A DNA stretch of 64,000 bases from Marinobacter litoralis (GCF_016427555.1 NZ_JAELVS010000001.1:682001-746000); one strand, 5' to 3'; shown: positions 35,515-43,911, numbered from the stretch's first letter. Notes: a model not told the origin generated them from the sequence alone. A program made the numbers and translations.

Positions 35515-35827
35515 CTTGCTCCTATTCGGTATGAGTATGGATCGTCAAGCCGGAAGCGGCTCGGGATCAGATGGCATGCAGTATGCGCCCCATGGATGGC
35601 TGTGAATAATTTGGAAACGGTATGGGATACATCACTGAAAATTATGTGACGGAGCCTGCTGCAGTTGTCCTTTCGAGCGCTTGCCAAGAAAGCTTCAGCC
35701 AGCCACCCGTTAGAGACGAGGCTGGTATCAGATTGGTGAATGTGAATCATACAATTGGAAAATTGGTATTGCCGGTCATTCAGTCGCAAGGTAGCGATCA
35801 GCAGTTTATTCTTTAGGAGCAATAACG

Positions 35828-36151
35828 ATGACTGACATTATCCATGTAACTGACGCCGATTTTGATAAAGCGGTGCTGGAGAGTGATAAGCCCGTTCTGG
35901 TTGATTTTTGGGCGCCGTGGTGCGGTCCCTGTAAAGCGATAGCGCCTCTGCTTGAAGAACTGGCCGAGGAATTCGACGGGCAGTTGACCGTTGCTAAAGT
36001 AAACGTTGATGATAGCCCGGAAGTGGCTGCCAAAATGAGCATTCGGGCCATCCCGACTCTGGCGCTCTTTAAAGACGGTGCCCCTATCGCTCGCCAAACC
36101 GGTGCAGGCAGCCTGAGTGAGTTGCGCACGTTTGTAAAAGGCAATCTGTAA
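35828..36151 (+). CDS. trxA: thioredoxin
   Basis: A 107-residue classical thioredoxin with active site WCGPCK (C32 and C35), the cis-proline motif AIPTLALFKDG, and no signal peptide, so it works as a cytoplasmic disulfide reductant for ribonucleotide reductase, PAPS reductase and others. The ATG at 35828 follows AGGAG. The 300 bases upstream appear to hold only its leader; no gene there is convincing. The following LysR gene starts 33 bases later and may be co-transcribed. Confidence 0.95.
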   Translation: MTDIIHVTDADFDKAVLESDKPVLVDFWAPWCGPCKAIAPLLEELAEEFDGQLTVAKVNVDDSPEVAAKMSIRAIPTLALFKDGAPIARQTGAGSLSELRTFVKGNL

Positions 36152-36184
36152 AAGTCTGAACCGAATAACTCGGAGTAACTGTCG

Positions 36185-37120
36185 ATGAAGAACCAAGAGC
36201 TTCAGTTGCTCTATATCTTCGACGCCATCATGACGGAGCGGTCGGTCACGCGTGCGGCTGACCGTCTCGCCATGACCCAGCCGGCGGTGTCGAATGCCAT
36301 CTCCAGAATGCGCCAGATCTGGAACGATCCGGTGTTCGTGCGCAAAGGCAGGAACATCGAGCCCACGTCTTATGCGTTGAGCTTGTGGGATCAGGTGGGT
36401 GGGCCTATGTATGCCCTGACGAACGCCGTGAGTGCCACACAGTTTGATCCCCAAACCTCGAAGCGGAAATTCCGGCTAGCGGTGACCGACGTCATCGTAG
36501 AGATGGTCTGGCGCCCTTTGATCAAGCTGCTGGAGCAGGAGGCACCAGGAGTCGATATCTATGCCGTGCCCTATACGCCCGAGGGCACCCATGACGGCTT
36601 GCGGGAAGCAAACGTCGATTTGGCGGTGGGAATGTTGCATCACCACGATCACAGTTTGCGCAGCACCTGGCTGTTTGAAAGCGGCTACGTGTTGGCCATG
36701 CGCGAAGATCACCCCCTTGCCGGGCGGCCAATCACGCTGGAGGAATTTCTGGAAGCTCGTCACTTGCTGGTGACCATGTCCGGAGATGTTCACGGGTACG
36801 TGGACAGTTATCTTGACCAGAAAGGCCAGAGCCGCAGAATTGCAGCAACGGTTAACCAGTTTTCGATTGCACCCGAGCTTCTCAGAGAAACCGATCTGAT
36901 TGCGGCCGTGCCTGAATTGATCAGTCAGGACTGCGGCTTCGTCAACGGACTGTGGATGGGCGAGCTCCCGTTCAAAGTAGACCCGACCAGCCTCTACTTG
37001 ATTTGGCACGCCCGCCACGACCGTGACCCCGGGGTTATCTGGATCCGGGGCCACCTTGAGCGGCTCCTTCAGGAGCGTTGGCATGAAATCATGACCGCAT
37101 CGCCATGCTCTTCACGTTAA
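36185..37120 (+). CDS. LysR-family transcriptional regulator
   Basis: A 311-residue LTTR. The N-terminal winged helix-turn-helix (about 4-65; LLYIFDAIMTERSVTRAADR, TQPAVSNAISRMRQ) is unmistakable. The periplasmic-binding-like effector domain follows (about 90-300). The N-terminal spacing resembles the NahR/NodD subgroup. ATG at 36185 behind GGAG. It lies downstream of trxA and upstream of the TetR gene. Neither inducer nor target is evident; no neighbouring divergent gene is present, unusual for this family. Confidence 0.9.
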   Translation: MKNQELQLLYIFDAIMTERSVTRAADRLAMTQPAVSNAISRMRQIWNDPVFVRKGRNIEPTSYALSLWDQVGGPMYALTNAVSATQFDPQTSKRKFRLAVTDVIVEMVWRPLIKLLEQEAPGVDIYAVPYTPEGTHDGLREANVDLAVGMLHHHDHSLRSTWLFESGYVLAMREDHPLAGRPITLEEFLEARHLLVTMSGDVHGYVDSYLDQKGQSRRIAATVNQFSIAPELLRETDLIAAVPELISQDCGFVNGLWMGELPFKVDPTSLYLIWHARHDRDPGVIWIRGHLERLLQERWHEIMTASPCSSR

Positions 37121-37195
37121 ATTGTGGGGCTGGGGATTGGTTGATGCCTGTTTTTTAGCCCGAAGAAGCTTTACCAAGCTCCTATGTATGCTTTC

Positions 37196-37210
37196 TAGAC
37201 AATTGGTCTA
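37196..37210. promoter_or_regulatory. TetR-type operator overlapping the tetR promoter (site 1)
   Basis: TAGAC-AATTG-GTCTA, an inverted repeat identical in its half-sites to those at 38811 and 38897. It overlaps a TAGACA -35 (37196-37201); the -10 is TAGAAT (37219-37224) after 17 bases. This suggests autorepression. The predicted transcription start, about 7 bases after the -10, coincides with the ATG at 37231. The half-site TAGAC...GTCTA resembles the E. coli NemR box. Confidence 0.75.
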
Positions 37211-37230
37211 ATCCCGCTTAGAATTTCGCC

Positions 37231-37824
37231 ATGCAAGCAAAAGTAGCAACTCAAGATGTGCGCAGCCACATCCTCGAAACCGCCCAGGTCATCATCAGTG
37301 GCAAGGGATTCAGTGCTGTGGGATTAAATCAGATCCTGCAGGCTGCCGGTGTGCCGAAAGGATCGTTCTATCATTACTTCGGCTCCAAAGAAGCGTTTGG
37401 GGAAGAGTTGCTCAAGAGTTATTTTGCCGATTACCACGAAACTCTGAACACTATGCTGTCGCGTCCGGGCCTGAACGGTGCCGAGCGCCTGATCAGCTAT
37501 TGGCAAACCTGGCTGGAAACGCAATCGGCCTGTGATCCGAAAGGTAAATGTCTCACGGTGAAGCTGGCCGCCGAGGTCAGTGATTTGTCTGAAACTATGC
37601 GAGCGGTTTTAGCGCGGGAAACCTCGCGGGTTGTTACACGGTTGGAGCAGGCGGTTGCAGAGGGCATAGAAGATGGTTCCCTGCCAGCGACTCTGAACGC
37701 CAAAGTCACCGCTTCCACTTTGTACCAGTTGTGGCTGGGCGCAAGCCTGCGCAGCAAAATCACTCGGGACCCGGAGCCCATGGAGTGCGCACTGGTGGCA
37801 ACCAGAGAAATGCTCGCTCTATAG
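37231..37824 (+). CDS. TetR-family repressor, probably of the aldehyde-detoxification operon
   Basis: A 197-residue TetR regulator. The helix-turn-helix lies at about residues 12-58 (ILETAQVIISGKGFSAVGLN, AGVPKGSFYHYFGSKEAFGE), typical of the AcrR/NemR branch, with an acidic ligand-binding C-terminal domain and cysteines (C90 and C95 region, SACDPKGKC) that might sense electrophiles. Three identical operator half-site pairs flank it and the dehydrogenase operon, so it likely represses itself and that operon. The predicted promoter places the transcription start on the ATG, giving a possible leaderless mRNA; no ribosome site is visible. Confidence 0.88.
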   Translation: MQAKVATQDVRSHILETAQVIISGKGFSAVGLNQILQAAGVPKGSFYHYFGSKEAFGEELLKSYFADYHETLNTMLSRPGLNGAERLISYWQTWLETQSACDPKGKCLTVKLAAEVSDLSETMRAVLARETSRVVTRLEQAVAEGIEDGSLPATLNAKVTASTLYQLWLGASLRSKITRDPEPMECALVATREMLAL

Positions 37825-38001
37825 CTCTGCGCTGGCCATAGTCTGCTTCCGGTTTATTTACACCTGCCCTGACTCCTAAGCCTCGTATCACTGCCAGTGA
37901 TATGAAAGATACGACTTACGAATTATTTTTATAGTCGTTGCCCACCAATAATAGGCCTTCCTCCGACATTGCTCGGTAACATCCATCAAAAGGAAGGCGG
38001 A

Positions 38002-38766
38002 ATGAGTTCTTGTAGTGGCAGTTTTGTCGATTGTTTTGATGTGGGTGCAAAGTGCGGTGGAAGCCGTGAGCGTGCCAAGCGTTGGCACAAGCCGGTAACC
38101 GTTGTTGCCGAGAACCCGGCGGGGGTAAAGCAGGTGGTGAAAACCTATCCTTCTTTTATGTTTCCGCTTACTCAATACTTTCGAATGCTGGCCAGGCATG
38201 AATACCGAATGCTCAAGGCTGTCGAAGGCCTTCCGTTTACCCCTAATCACGTTTATCGGTGCGCTGACTGCAGGGGTGCTCTTCAATATCAGCACGTTGA
38301 GGGTGTGCCCCTTAAAGAGCTGGGCCGGCGCGGCGGTGTTCCGAACGACTTCTTTGTGAAACTATACGCCTCGGTGCAACAGATGCATGGAAGCGGTGTG
38401 GTGCATTTTGATCTGGGTAATTCCGGTAACGTGCTGTGCTCGCCTTCGGGCGAACCGAAAATCATCGATTTCGGATCTGCCGTATTTTTCCGTTTATTGC
38501 CGGGAGTGATAGGAGATTGGGCCCGCCAGAAGGATCAAATGGGGGTATTAAAACTCTGGTACCGCTTCGACCGGGACAGCATGCCCCAAGAAATGCAGGC
38601 GTACTACCAGGCTAACTACCGGAAAAACATCTACACCCCCAAGCGTTTTCTGAAAGCGTTGAAGCGTAGCTTGATGAAACCGACGCAATCGGCTGCAGAG
38701 GCCCTGCCCATGGCCGCGATTATCGGCTTGTTCTTTGGGCTGTTGGCATTGGTGTCGTTGGTTTAG
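38002..38766 (+). CDS. kinase-like protein with C-terminal membrane anchor
   Basis: A 254-residue protein with the catalytic core of a RIO/InaA-like kinase: HFDLGNSGNVL (HxDxxxxN) and KIIDFGSAV (DFG) around residues 133-160. The glycine-rich loop is not apparent, so the nucleotide grip may be atypical; a lysine in VKQVVKTYPSF may do the job. The last 20 residues form a hydrophobic segment (AAIIGLFFGLLALVSLV), suggesting anchoring. The ATG at 38002 follows GGAAGGCGGA. It may phosphorylate LPS sugars or protein; both are open. It lies between the TetR gene and the operon it seems to control. Confidence 0.75.
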   Translation: MSSCSGSFVDCFDVGAKCGGSRERAKRWHKPVTVVAENPAGVKQVVKTYPSFMFPLTQYFRMLARHEYRMLKAVEGLPFTPNHVYRCADCRGALQYQHVEGVPLKELGRRGGVPNDFFVKLYASVQQMHGSGVVHFDLGNSGNVLCSPSGEPKIIDFGSAVFFRLLPGVIGDWARQKDQMGVLKLWYRFDRDSMPQEMQAYYQANYRKNIYTPKRFLKALKRSLMKPTQSAAEALPMAAIIGLFFGLLALVSLV

Positions 38767-38810
38767 GCCCCATGGTATCCCGATAGGATCTTTGAATTTT
38801 CATTTGAGTG

Positions 38811-38825
38811 TAGACGACTGGTCTA
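38811..38825. promoter_or_regulatory. TetR-type operator upstream of the dehydrogenase operon (site 2)
   Basis: TAGAC-GACTG-GTCTA. Same half-sites as site 1, and the central five bases match site 3. A TAGACT (38835-38840) 18 bases after the TAGACG (38811-38816) could be a -10, giving a promoter whose transcript would meet the terminator at 38861-38886 almost at once. Confidence 0.7.
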
Positions 38826-38860
38826 ATCATGTTTTAGACTGAGAGCAGATGTTAAAAACT

Positions 38861-38886
38861 AAGCCGATCTGATCGGCTTTTTATTT
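38861..38886 (+). terminator. rho-independent terminator between operator sites 2 and 3
   Basis: AAGCCGATC and GATCGGCTT form a compact stem, followed by TTTTTATTT on the plus strand. It may end the kinase transcript (stop at 38766) or attenuate a transcript started at operator site 2. Confidence 0.8.
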
Positions 38887-38896
38887 ACCCAATCAC

Positions 38897-38911
38897 TAGA
38901 CGACTGGTCTA
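38897..38911. promoter_or_regulatory. TetR-type operator next to the dehydrogenase start (site 3)
   Basis: TAGAC-GACTG-GTCTA, identical to site 2. It ends 13 bases before the ATG at 38925. No -10 box fits between it and the start codon, so it may block transcription already under way, or the initiation of translation is unaffected and the promoter lies further upstream. Confidence 0.72.
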
Positions 38912-38924
38912 AGAGTGAGGCGTT

Positions 38925-40082
38925 ATGAATAATTTCGAGTTCTACAATCCCACCCGAATCGTATTTGGTGAAAGTACAGTGGCTCGCCTTGATGATCTGG
39001 TGCCGGCCGATGCGCGGGTGCTGGTACTGTTCGGCGGTGAAAGTGCCCGAAAGACCGGCACTCTTGATGAGGTAAAGCAGGCCTTGGGCGACCGGCACGT
39101 GGCTGAGTTCGGTGGCATTGAGCCAAACCCGACCTACGAAACCCTGATGAAAGCCGTAGCGCTGATCGAGCAAGATCAGTTCGACTTCCTGCTGGCCGTG
39201 GGTGGCGGGTCCGTCATTGACGGCACCAAGTTTGTTGCCGCTGCCGTAAATTTCGACGGCGACCCATGGAGCATTCTTGAGAAACGCGGGCGGAATATTC
39301 GCCATGCGATTCCGTTTGGCTCTGTATTGACCTTGCCCGCCACCGGTTCCGAGATGAACAGCGGCGCGGTCGTGACCAACAAGGCTCTGCAGGCAAAACT
39401 GCCGTTTGCCAGCCCGTTGGTGTATCCCGCGTTCTCCATTCTGGACCCGGTGAAAACCTTCACCTTGCCGGCTAAGCAAGTCAGCAACGGCGTGGCCGAT
39501 GCGTTTACGCACATCATTGAACAGTACCTGACGTATCCGGCGAATGGCATGGTGCAGGACCGTTTTGCAGAAGGTCTGCTGCAAACGCTCGTCGAGATCG
39601 GCCCGAAAGTACTGGAAGACCCGGAAAACTATGAGCTGAGAGCCAACCTGATGTGGGTCGCGACGCTGGCATTGAACGGTTTGATCGGTGCGGGCGTACC
39701 ACAGGACTGGGCAACGCACATGGTGGGTCATGAACTCACGGCGTTGTACGGTATCGATCATGCCCGGACCCTGGCCATTGTCTTGCCCGGCATGCTGGAG
39801 GTGCGCCGCGAGTCAAAGGCCGAAAAGTTGCTACAGTATGGTGAGCGGGTTTGGAACATTCGGGAAGGCTCTGAAGCTGAGCGTATTGAGAAAACGATCC
39901 AGGCCACGCGCCAGTTTTTCGAAAGTCTTTCTATCCCGACTCGTCTACCGGACTACGGACTCGATGAGAGCTCCATCGACGACATCATCAGCCAGCTTGA
40001 ACGCCACGGCATGACGAAACTGGGTGAACATGGCGATGTAACACCAGACATCAGCCGTCGTGCCCTCGAAGCCAGCCTGTAA
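38925..40082 (+). CDS. yqhD: iron-containing alcohol dehydrogenase (YqhD-like aldehyde reductase)
   Basis: A 385-residue group III alcohol dehydrogenase. The N terminus NNFEFYNPTRIVFGES matches YqhD; GGGSVIDGTKFVA binds the cofactor phosphate (NADPH type). The metal ligands appear in NGVADAFTHIIEQY (Asp and His) and in MVGHELTALYGIDHARTLAI (two His). YqhD reduces short-chain and toxic aldehydes such as methylglyoxal, acrolein or malondialdehyde. A TetR-type operator lies just before it, and the next gene starts 16 bases after the stop. It heads a three-gene operon. Confidence 0.9.
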   Translation: MNNFEFYNPTRIVFGESTVARLDDLVPADARVLVLFGGESARKTGTLDEVKQALGDRHVAEFGGIEPNPTYETLMKAVALIEQDQFDFLLAVGGGSVIDGTKFVAAAVNFDGDPWSILEKRGRNIRHAIPFGSVLTLPATGSEMNSGAVVTNKALQAKLPFASPLVYPAFSILDPVKTFTLPAKQVSNGVADAFTHIIEQYLTYPANGMVQDRFAEGLLQTLVEIGPKVLEDPENYELRANLMWVATLALNGLIGAGVPQDWATHMVGHELTALYGIDHARTLAIVLPGMLEVRRESKAEKLLQYGERVWNIREGSEAERIEKTIQATRQFFESLSIPTRLPDYGLDESSIDDIISQLERHGMTKLGEHGDVTPDISRRALEASL

Positions 40083-40098
40083 CGGAGGAGAAAAGATC

Positions 40099-41127
40099 AT
40101 GGAGAATGTACCGATGAAAAATCGTCAGTGGGTATTGAACCAGCGCCCGAAAGGCGCACCAACCCCGGAAGATTTCAAACTGGTGGAAAGCGACATCCCG
40201 AGCCTGAACGAAGGTGAGGTGTTGCTCAAAACACGCTACCTGTCTTTAGACCCTTACATGCGTGGCCGAATGAGCGACGCGCCGTCCTATGCACCGTCTC
40301 TGAACATTGGCGAGGTGATTGTAGGTGGCACCGTTTCGGAAGTGGTGGAATCCAGAAATCCGAAGTTCGCCAAAGGCGATCGGGTACTGGCGGGTAGCGG
40401 CTGGCAGGAATACGAAGTGTCTGACGGCACGGGGCTGATGTCGGTCGAAGGTTTGCCCGAGCCTTCTTACGCCTTGAGCCTGATGGGTATGCCCGGTTTC
40501 ACCGCGTATCACGGTTTGCTGAACATCGGTGAGCCAAAACCGGGCGAAACCGTTGTCGTGGCCTCAGCCAGCGGAGCGGTAGGCTCAGTGGTAGGGCAGA
40601 TCGCTAAGCTGAAAGGCTGCCGGGTGGTTGGCATCACCAGTGGCGGTGAAAAGCAGCAGTACGTGAAAGACACACTGGGCTTTGATGAAAGCCTGGACAG
40701 GCATTCGCCGAACTTCGAGGCAGAACTGGCCAAGGCCGCCCCGGATGGCATTGATGTGTATTACGAGAACGTAGGTGGTGCGGTGTTTGATGCGGTATTG
40801 CCGCTGCTTAACGATTTCGCCCGTATCCCGGTGTGCGGTGTGATCGCTCATTACAACGCGACGGAACTACCGCAGGGGCCGGATCGCGTGCCCATGCTGG
40901 CCGGTATGATTCTGCGCAAGCGCATCCGCATGCAGGGCTTCATCATCATGGACCATTATGAAACCGGGTACGCTCCGTTCGCTAAAGAAATGACCCAATG
41001 GCTACAAGCCGGCCAGATTCGTATCAAAGAAGACCGGGTGCAGGGTTTTGACTCCGCCCCGGAGGCCTTCATCGGCCTTCTGGAAGGTAAGAACTTCGGC
41101 AAAGTGGTGGTGGATTTCGGAGCCTAA
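40099..41127 (+). CDS. NADP-dependent oxidoreductase of the MDR/CurA (YncB) type
   Basis: A 342-residue medium-chain reductase without structural zinc. The N terminus (NRQWVLNQRPKGAPTPEDFK) and LSLDPYMRGRMSD are typical of the curcumin/alkenal reductase group; the nucleotide loop is ASASGAVGSVVGQIAKLKGC, and DVYYENVGG follows. It would reduce the C=C bond of alpha,beta-unsaturated carbonyls. The ATG at 40099 is preceded by GAGGAG. With the YqhD-like enzyme before and a DJ-1 protein after, the operon suggests aldehyde or electrophile detoxification. Confidence 0.9.
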   Translation: MENVPMKNRQWVLNQRPKGAPTPEDFKLVESDIPSLNEGEVLLKTRYLSLDPYMRGRMSDAPSYAPSLNIGEVIVGGTVSEVVESRNPKFAKGDRVLAGSGWQEYEVSDGTGLMSVEGLPEPSYALSLMGMPGFTAYHGLLNIGEPKPGETVVVASASGAVGSVVGQIAKLKGCRVVGITSGGEKQQYVKDTLGFDESLDRHSPNFEAELAKAAPDGIDVYYENVGGAVFDAVLPLLNDFARIPVCGVIAHYNATELPQGPDRVPMLAGMILRKRIRMQGFIIMDHYETGYAPFAKEMTQWLQAGQIRIKEDRVQGFDSAPEAFIGLLEGKNFGKVVVDFGA

Positions 41128-41176
41128 CCTTCGGGACTTTGACCCAAAAACCATTCAGATCAGGTGAGGAAAGACT

Positions 41177-41854
41177 ATGAACGTATTAATGGTACTGACA
41201 TCCCACGATCAACTCGGCAACACCGGTGAAAAGACCGGTTTCTGGCTGGAAGAACTCGCTGCACCCTATTACGTGTTCAAAGACGCGGGTGCCAAGGTGG
41301 TTCTGGCGTCGCCTCAGGGTGGCCAGCCACCGCTCGACCCTAACAGCAGTCAGAAAGACGCGCTGACCGAAGCCACCGATCGTTTCGAAGCCGATGCAGA
41401 AGCCATGGCCGCATTAGCTTCAACCGCCAAGTTGGCGGATGTCTCGCTGGAGGACTTTGATGCTGTGTTCTATCCCGGCGGCCATGGTCCGTTGTGGGAT
41501 CTGGCGGAAGACCCCACGTCCATTGCGTTGATTGAAAACGCGATTAAGGCAGGCACCCCGGTAGGGGCAGTTTGTCACGCGCCCGGCGTGCTGCGCCACG
41601 TCAAAGGCCAAGACGGAAAGCCTCTGGTGTCTGGCAAAAACGTCACCGGCTTTACCAACACCGAAGAAGACGCGGTTGGCCTGACCGACGTGGTGCCATT
41701 TTTAGTTGAAGATATGCTGAAGAGTAATGGTGGTCATTACAGCAAGGGCGATGACTGGCAGTCCTACGTGGTCACCGATGGCTGGTTGGTCACCGGCCAA
41801 AACCCGGCGTCTTCAGCCGCGGCTGCAGAAGCTTTGCTGAAGTTGATGGCCTGA
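41177..41854 (+). CDS. DJ-1/PfpI-family protein (Hsp31-like)
   Basis: A 225-residue class I glutamine-amidotransferase-like protein. The nucleophile elbow is GAVCHAPG with C133. The N terminus (LGNTGEKTGFWLEELAAPYY) holds the conserved Glu of the Hsp31/YajL subfamily. These proteins act as glyoxalases or protein-repair enzymes for methylglyoxal adducts, in line with the operon theme. The ATG at 41177 follows AGGTGAGGA. A hairpin at 41876-41910 follows the stop. Confidence 0.9.
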   Translation: MNVLMVLTSHDQLGNTGEKTGFWLEELAAPYYVFKDAGAKVVLASPQGGQPPLDPNSSQKDALTEATDRFEADAEAMAALASTAKLADVSLEDFDAVFYPGGHGPLWDLAEDPTSIALIENAIKAGTPVGAVCHAPGVLRHVKGQDGKPLVSGKNVTGFTNTEEDAVGLTDVVPFLVEDMLKSNGGHYSKGDDWQSYVVTDGWLVTGQNPASSAAAAEALLKLMA

Positions 41855-41875
41855 CGCACGTTCTTGTGCGCCGGG

Positions 41876-41910
41876 CTGCGGGTTACCGGCCAGTGCCGGA
41901 TAACCCGCAG
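41876..41910. repeat. stem-loop after the detoxification operon
   Basis: CTGCGGGTTA-CCGG (41876-41889), a six-base loop, then CCGG and TAACCCGCAG (41896-41910) with one bulged A. Strong but with no T-run, so it may be an RNA-stability hairpin or factor-dependent terminator rather than an intrinsic terminator. Confidence 0.7.
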
Positions 41911-41977
41911 TGAACATCCGCAGGTATTGGCGTATTATCCTCGGTTCAAAGCCTTTCAATGCCTACAGGAGAGCATA

Positions 41978-42415
41978 ATGATCTGGACTGTTTACCTATC
42001 CGGTGAAATCCACACAGACTGGCGTGAGCAGATTGCAGCCGGTGCGGAAGCCGCTGGCCTGCCGGTAGAATTTGTATCTGCCAATACCGATCACGATTCC
42101 AGCGACGCCGCCGGTGATTTTCTGGGCAAGCCGGAGAACAACTTCTGGCGCGACCACCAGTCTTCCAAGGTGAATGCGATCCGTACCAAGACCCTGCTGG
42201 AACAGTGTGACATAGCGGTGATTCGATTCGGTGACAAGTACAAGCAGTGGAACGCGGCGTTTGATGCCGGTTATTGCGCGGCCATGGGTACGCCTTACGT
42301 CACCCTGCACGATGAAGACATCGTTCATCCGCTGAAAGAAGTGGATGCCGCGGCCATGGCTTGGGCGCAAACCCCCGAGCAAGTGGTTGAGCTGTTGAAG
42401 TACGTTACTGCGTAA
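41978..42415 (+). CDS. YtoQ-family protein
   Basis: A 145-residue protein of the YtoQ family (MIWTVYLSGEIHTDWREQI at the N terminus, then SKVNAIRTKTLLEQCDIAVI and YVTLHDEDIVHPLKEVDAAA). The fold resembles nucleoside deoxyribosyltransferases and the family is conserved, but the function is unknown. The ATG at 41978 has AGGAGA upstream. The frame is open upstream to 41864, with no start that looks used. It has its own leader after the DJ-1 gene. Confidence 0.88.
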   Translation: MIWTVYLSGEIHTDWREQIAAGAEAAGLPVEFVSANTDHDSSDAAGDFLGKPENNFWRDHQSSKVNAIRTKTLLEQCDIAVIRFGDKYKQWNAAFDAGYCAAMGTPYVTLHDEDIVHPLKEVDAAAMAWAQTPEQVVELLKYVTA

Positions 42416-42461
42416 TGACGGCGGTCTAACCGCCAAGCTATCAACAATCGGACAGCTGGTG

Positions 42462-42500
42462 AGCCCTTACAATCGAATTTCTTGATTGTAAGGGCTTTGT
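42462..42500 (+). terminator. terminator between ytoQ-like gene and the SPFH gene
   Basis: AGCCCTTACAATC (42462-42474) and GATTGTAAGGGCT (42484-42496) form a perfect 13-bp stem, followed by TTTGTCTT. It can end rightward transcription from the YtoQ gene and may also help the leftward gene that ends at 42502. Confidence 0.85.
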
Positions 42501-42501
42501 C

Positions 42502-43911
42502 TTATCGGGCCGCGGTTTGATCGCCGGCTCTGCGCAGCTGCTCCATGGCCCCCAAGCTGGTGAACACTTCCAGACTGCTCACCGGGCTACCTGAGTCGTC
42601 ACCGCCCACGTAATAATCGGGCATGTCGATGGTGACACCCTTCAGCGCCGGGTACATTACCTGAGCAATATCCCGCTGGATCTCAGCCATGTAGATGTCC
42701 CGAGCGGCCTGCTTGGCCAACAGATGAGCCTTGGCAACTTCGGCCTCCGCCATACCCTGCTCACGAATGGCTTTGGCGGCGTAGGTGGCGGCTTCTGCAT
42801 TGGCTTTTTGAATGTCACGCTCGGCGACAGAAATCTCCAGCTGCTTCTGCTTTTCCAGAACGGCCACGGCCTTTTCCTTCTCTTTACGAACCGTTTCCAG
42901 CTGAGCTTGCTGGCGCTCCATCTCCACTTCTTTCTGCTTTGAAATGATAGCGAGCTCTTTGCTGCGCTGGGCATCCTGAATAGCCCGGGCTTTTTCGATC
43001 TCTTTTTCCAGTTGCGCCGTTTTGGCTTCCGCCCGGGCGGTTTCCTGTGCCTGAATGGCGGTTATGCGCTTTGCTACAAGATCCTTTTTCTTGATCAGCA
43101 GTTCGTCCAGACGCTTTTCCGGAAGTGGCCGGCCGATGGTGACTTGGCGCACCTGAATGCCGTAGGAGTCTAGGGGGTTGGCAATTCGCTTGGCTTGCCC
43201 GGCTTTGTCTTGAAGAATGATGTTCTTCCACACCAGCTGCACTTTCCGTTCAAGGCGGTCGCCGTCGTCGTTAGAGGACGAGACGGCCGCTAGGTCGGTT
43301 TGCTCGATTTCAACTTGTCGTCTTTCCGTTTCGTACAGGCCGTTCTGCAGTTGGTCTTCCAGCTGCACTTTGAACTTGTTCAGGCCACCTTGGAAAAATT
43401 CCTCACCGGTGTACTGGGTCGCGGTAACCACGGTTACGTTTTTAGCGTTTTTGATGAGCAGGGAGTCGATCAGATTGTCGTAGCTCCGGAATTCGCGGTG
43501 CATGGCCACGATTTTTTCCGGGTCAGCCGACAATCGGAAACGAAAAGTAGCAGGGATGCGGGCGGTATAGGTGTCTGCAAACTGAACTTCAACTTCGGTC
43601 AGCTGGCGGGTGGATTTGATTTTCTCACCACTCTCCTGATTACCAAAGCTGAGGGTCATCGCCTGATTGTAGGTGTATACGTTGGAGAACAAAGGAACCT
43701 TGAAGTGAACCCCGGGCTCTGTGAACACGCGGATGCTGCCAAACAGGGTGTCCTGCACCACATAGGTATAGCCGAGCTGCGTCGTAAAGAACGACGACAT
43801 GGCGAGAAAAACCGCGAATGCGACACCGACGATCGCGAGTATGTATTTTTTCAGACTGGCCAGCACAGGGCTCAGCCATTGTTCGGTCCTTGAGAGTGTT
43901 TGGGAATCCAT
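42502..43911 (-). CDS. SPFH/Band 7-domain membrane protein
   Basis: A 469-residue protein with one N-terminal helix (about 21-44, YILAIVGVAFAVFLAMSSFF), a Band 7/prohibitin-like domain (about 45-270; YTYVVQDTLFGSIRVFTEPG, KNIILQD) and a long coiled coil (about 280-415), rich in Glu, Ala, Lys and Arg (AEAKTAQLEKEIEKARAI, EMERQQAQLETVRKEKEKA). These proteins form large membrane-associated rings, sometimes with FtsH. The start at 43911 fits the membrane helix. The 209 bases upstream hold its promoter region and that of the ligase gene. No neighbour suggests a specific partner. Confidence 0.88.
   Translation of the reverse strand: MDSQTLSRTEQWLSPVLASLKKYILAIVGVAFAVFLAMSSFFTTQLGYTYVVQDTLFGSIRVFTEPGVHFKVPLFSNVYTYNQAMTLSFGNQESGEKIKSTRQLTEVEVQFADTYTARIPATFRFRLSADPEKIVAMHREFRSYDNLIDSLLIKNAKNVTVVTATQYTGEEFFQGGLNKFKVQLEDQLQNGLYETERRQVEIEQTDLAAVSSSNDDGDRLERKVQLVWKNIILQDKAGQAKRIANPLDSYGIQVRQVTIGRPLPEKRLDELLIKKKDLVAKRITAIQAQETARAEAKTAQLEKEIEKARAIQDAQRSKELAIISKQKEVEMERQQAQLETVRKEKEKAVAVLEKQKQLEISVAERDIQKANAEAATYAAKAIREQGMAEAEVAKAHLLAKQAARDIYMAEIQRDIAQVMYPALKGVTIDMPDYYVGGDDSGSPVSSLEVFTSLGAMEQLRRAGDQTAAR

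Noticed and set aside
35581..35605. GCGCCCCATGGATGG similar to the hairpin element loop
   Set aside because: The motif is present, but the GCGGAG repeats and the paired arms are missing. It may be a decayed copy or chance.
35511..35822. 103-codon open frame on the minus strand upstream of trxA
   Set aside because: It overlaps the trxA leader and the exported mini-gene, has no family features, no good ribosome site, and a composition typical of chance frames.
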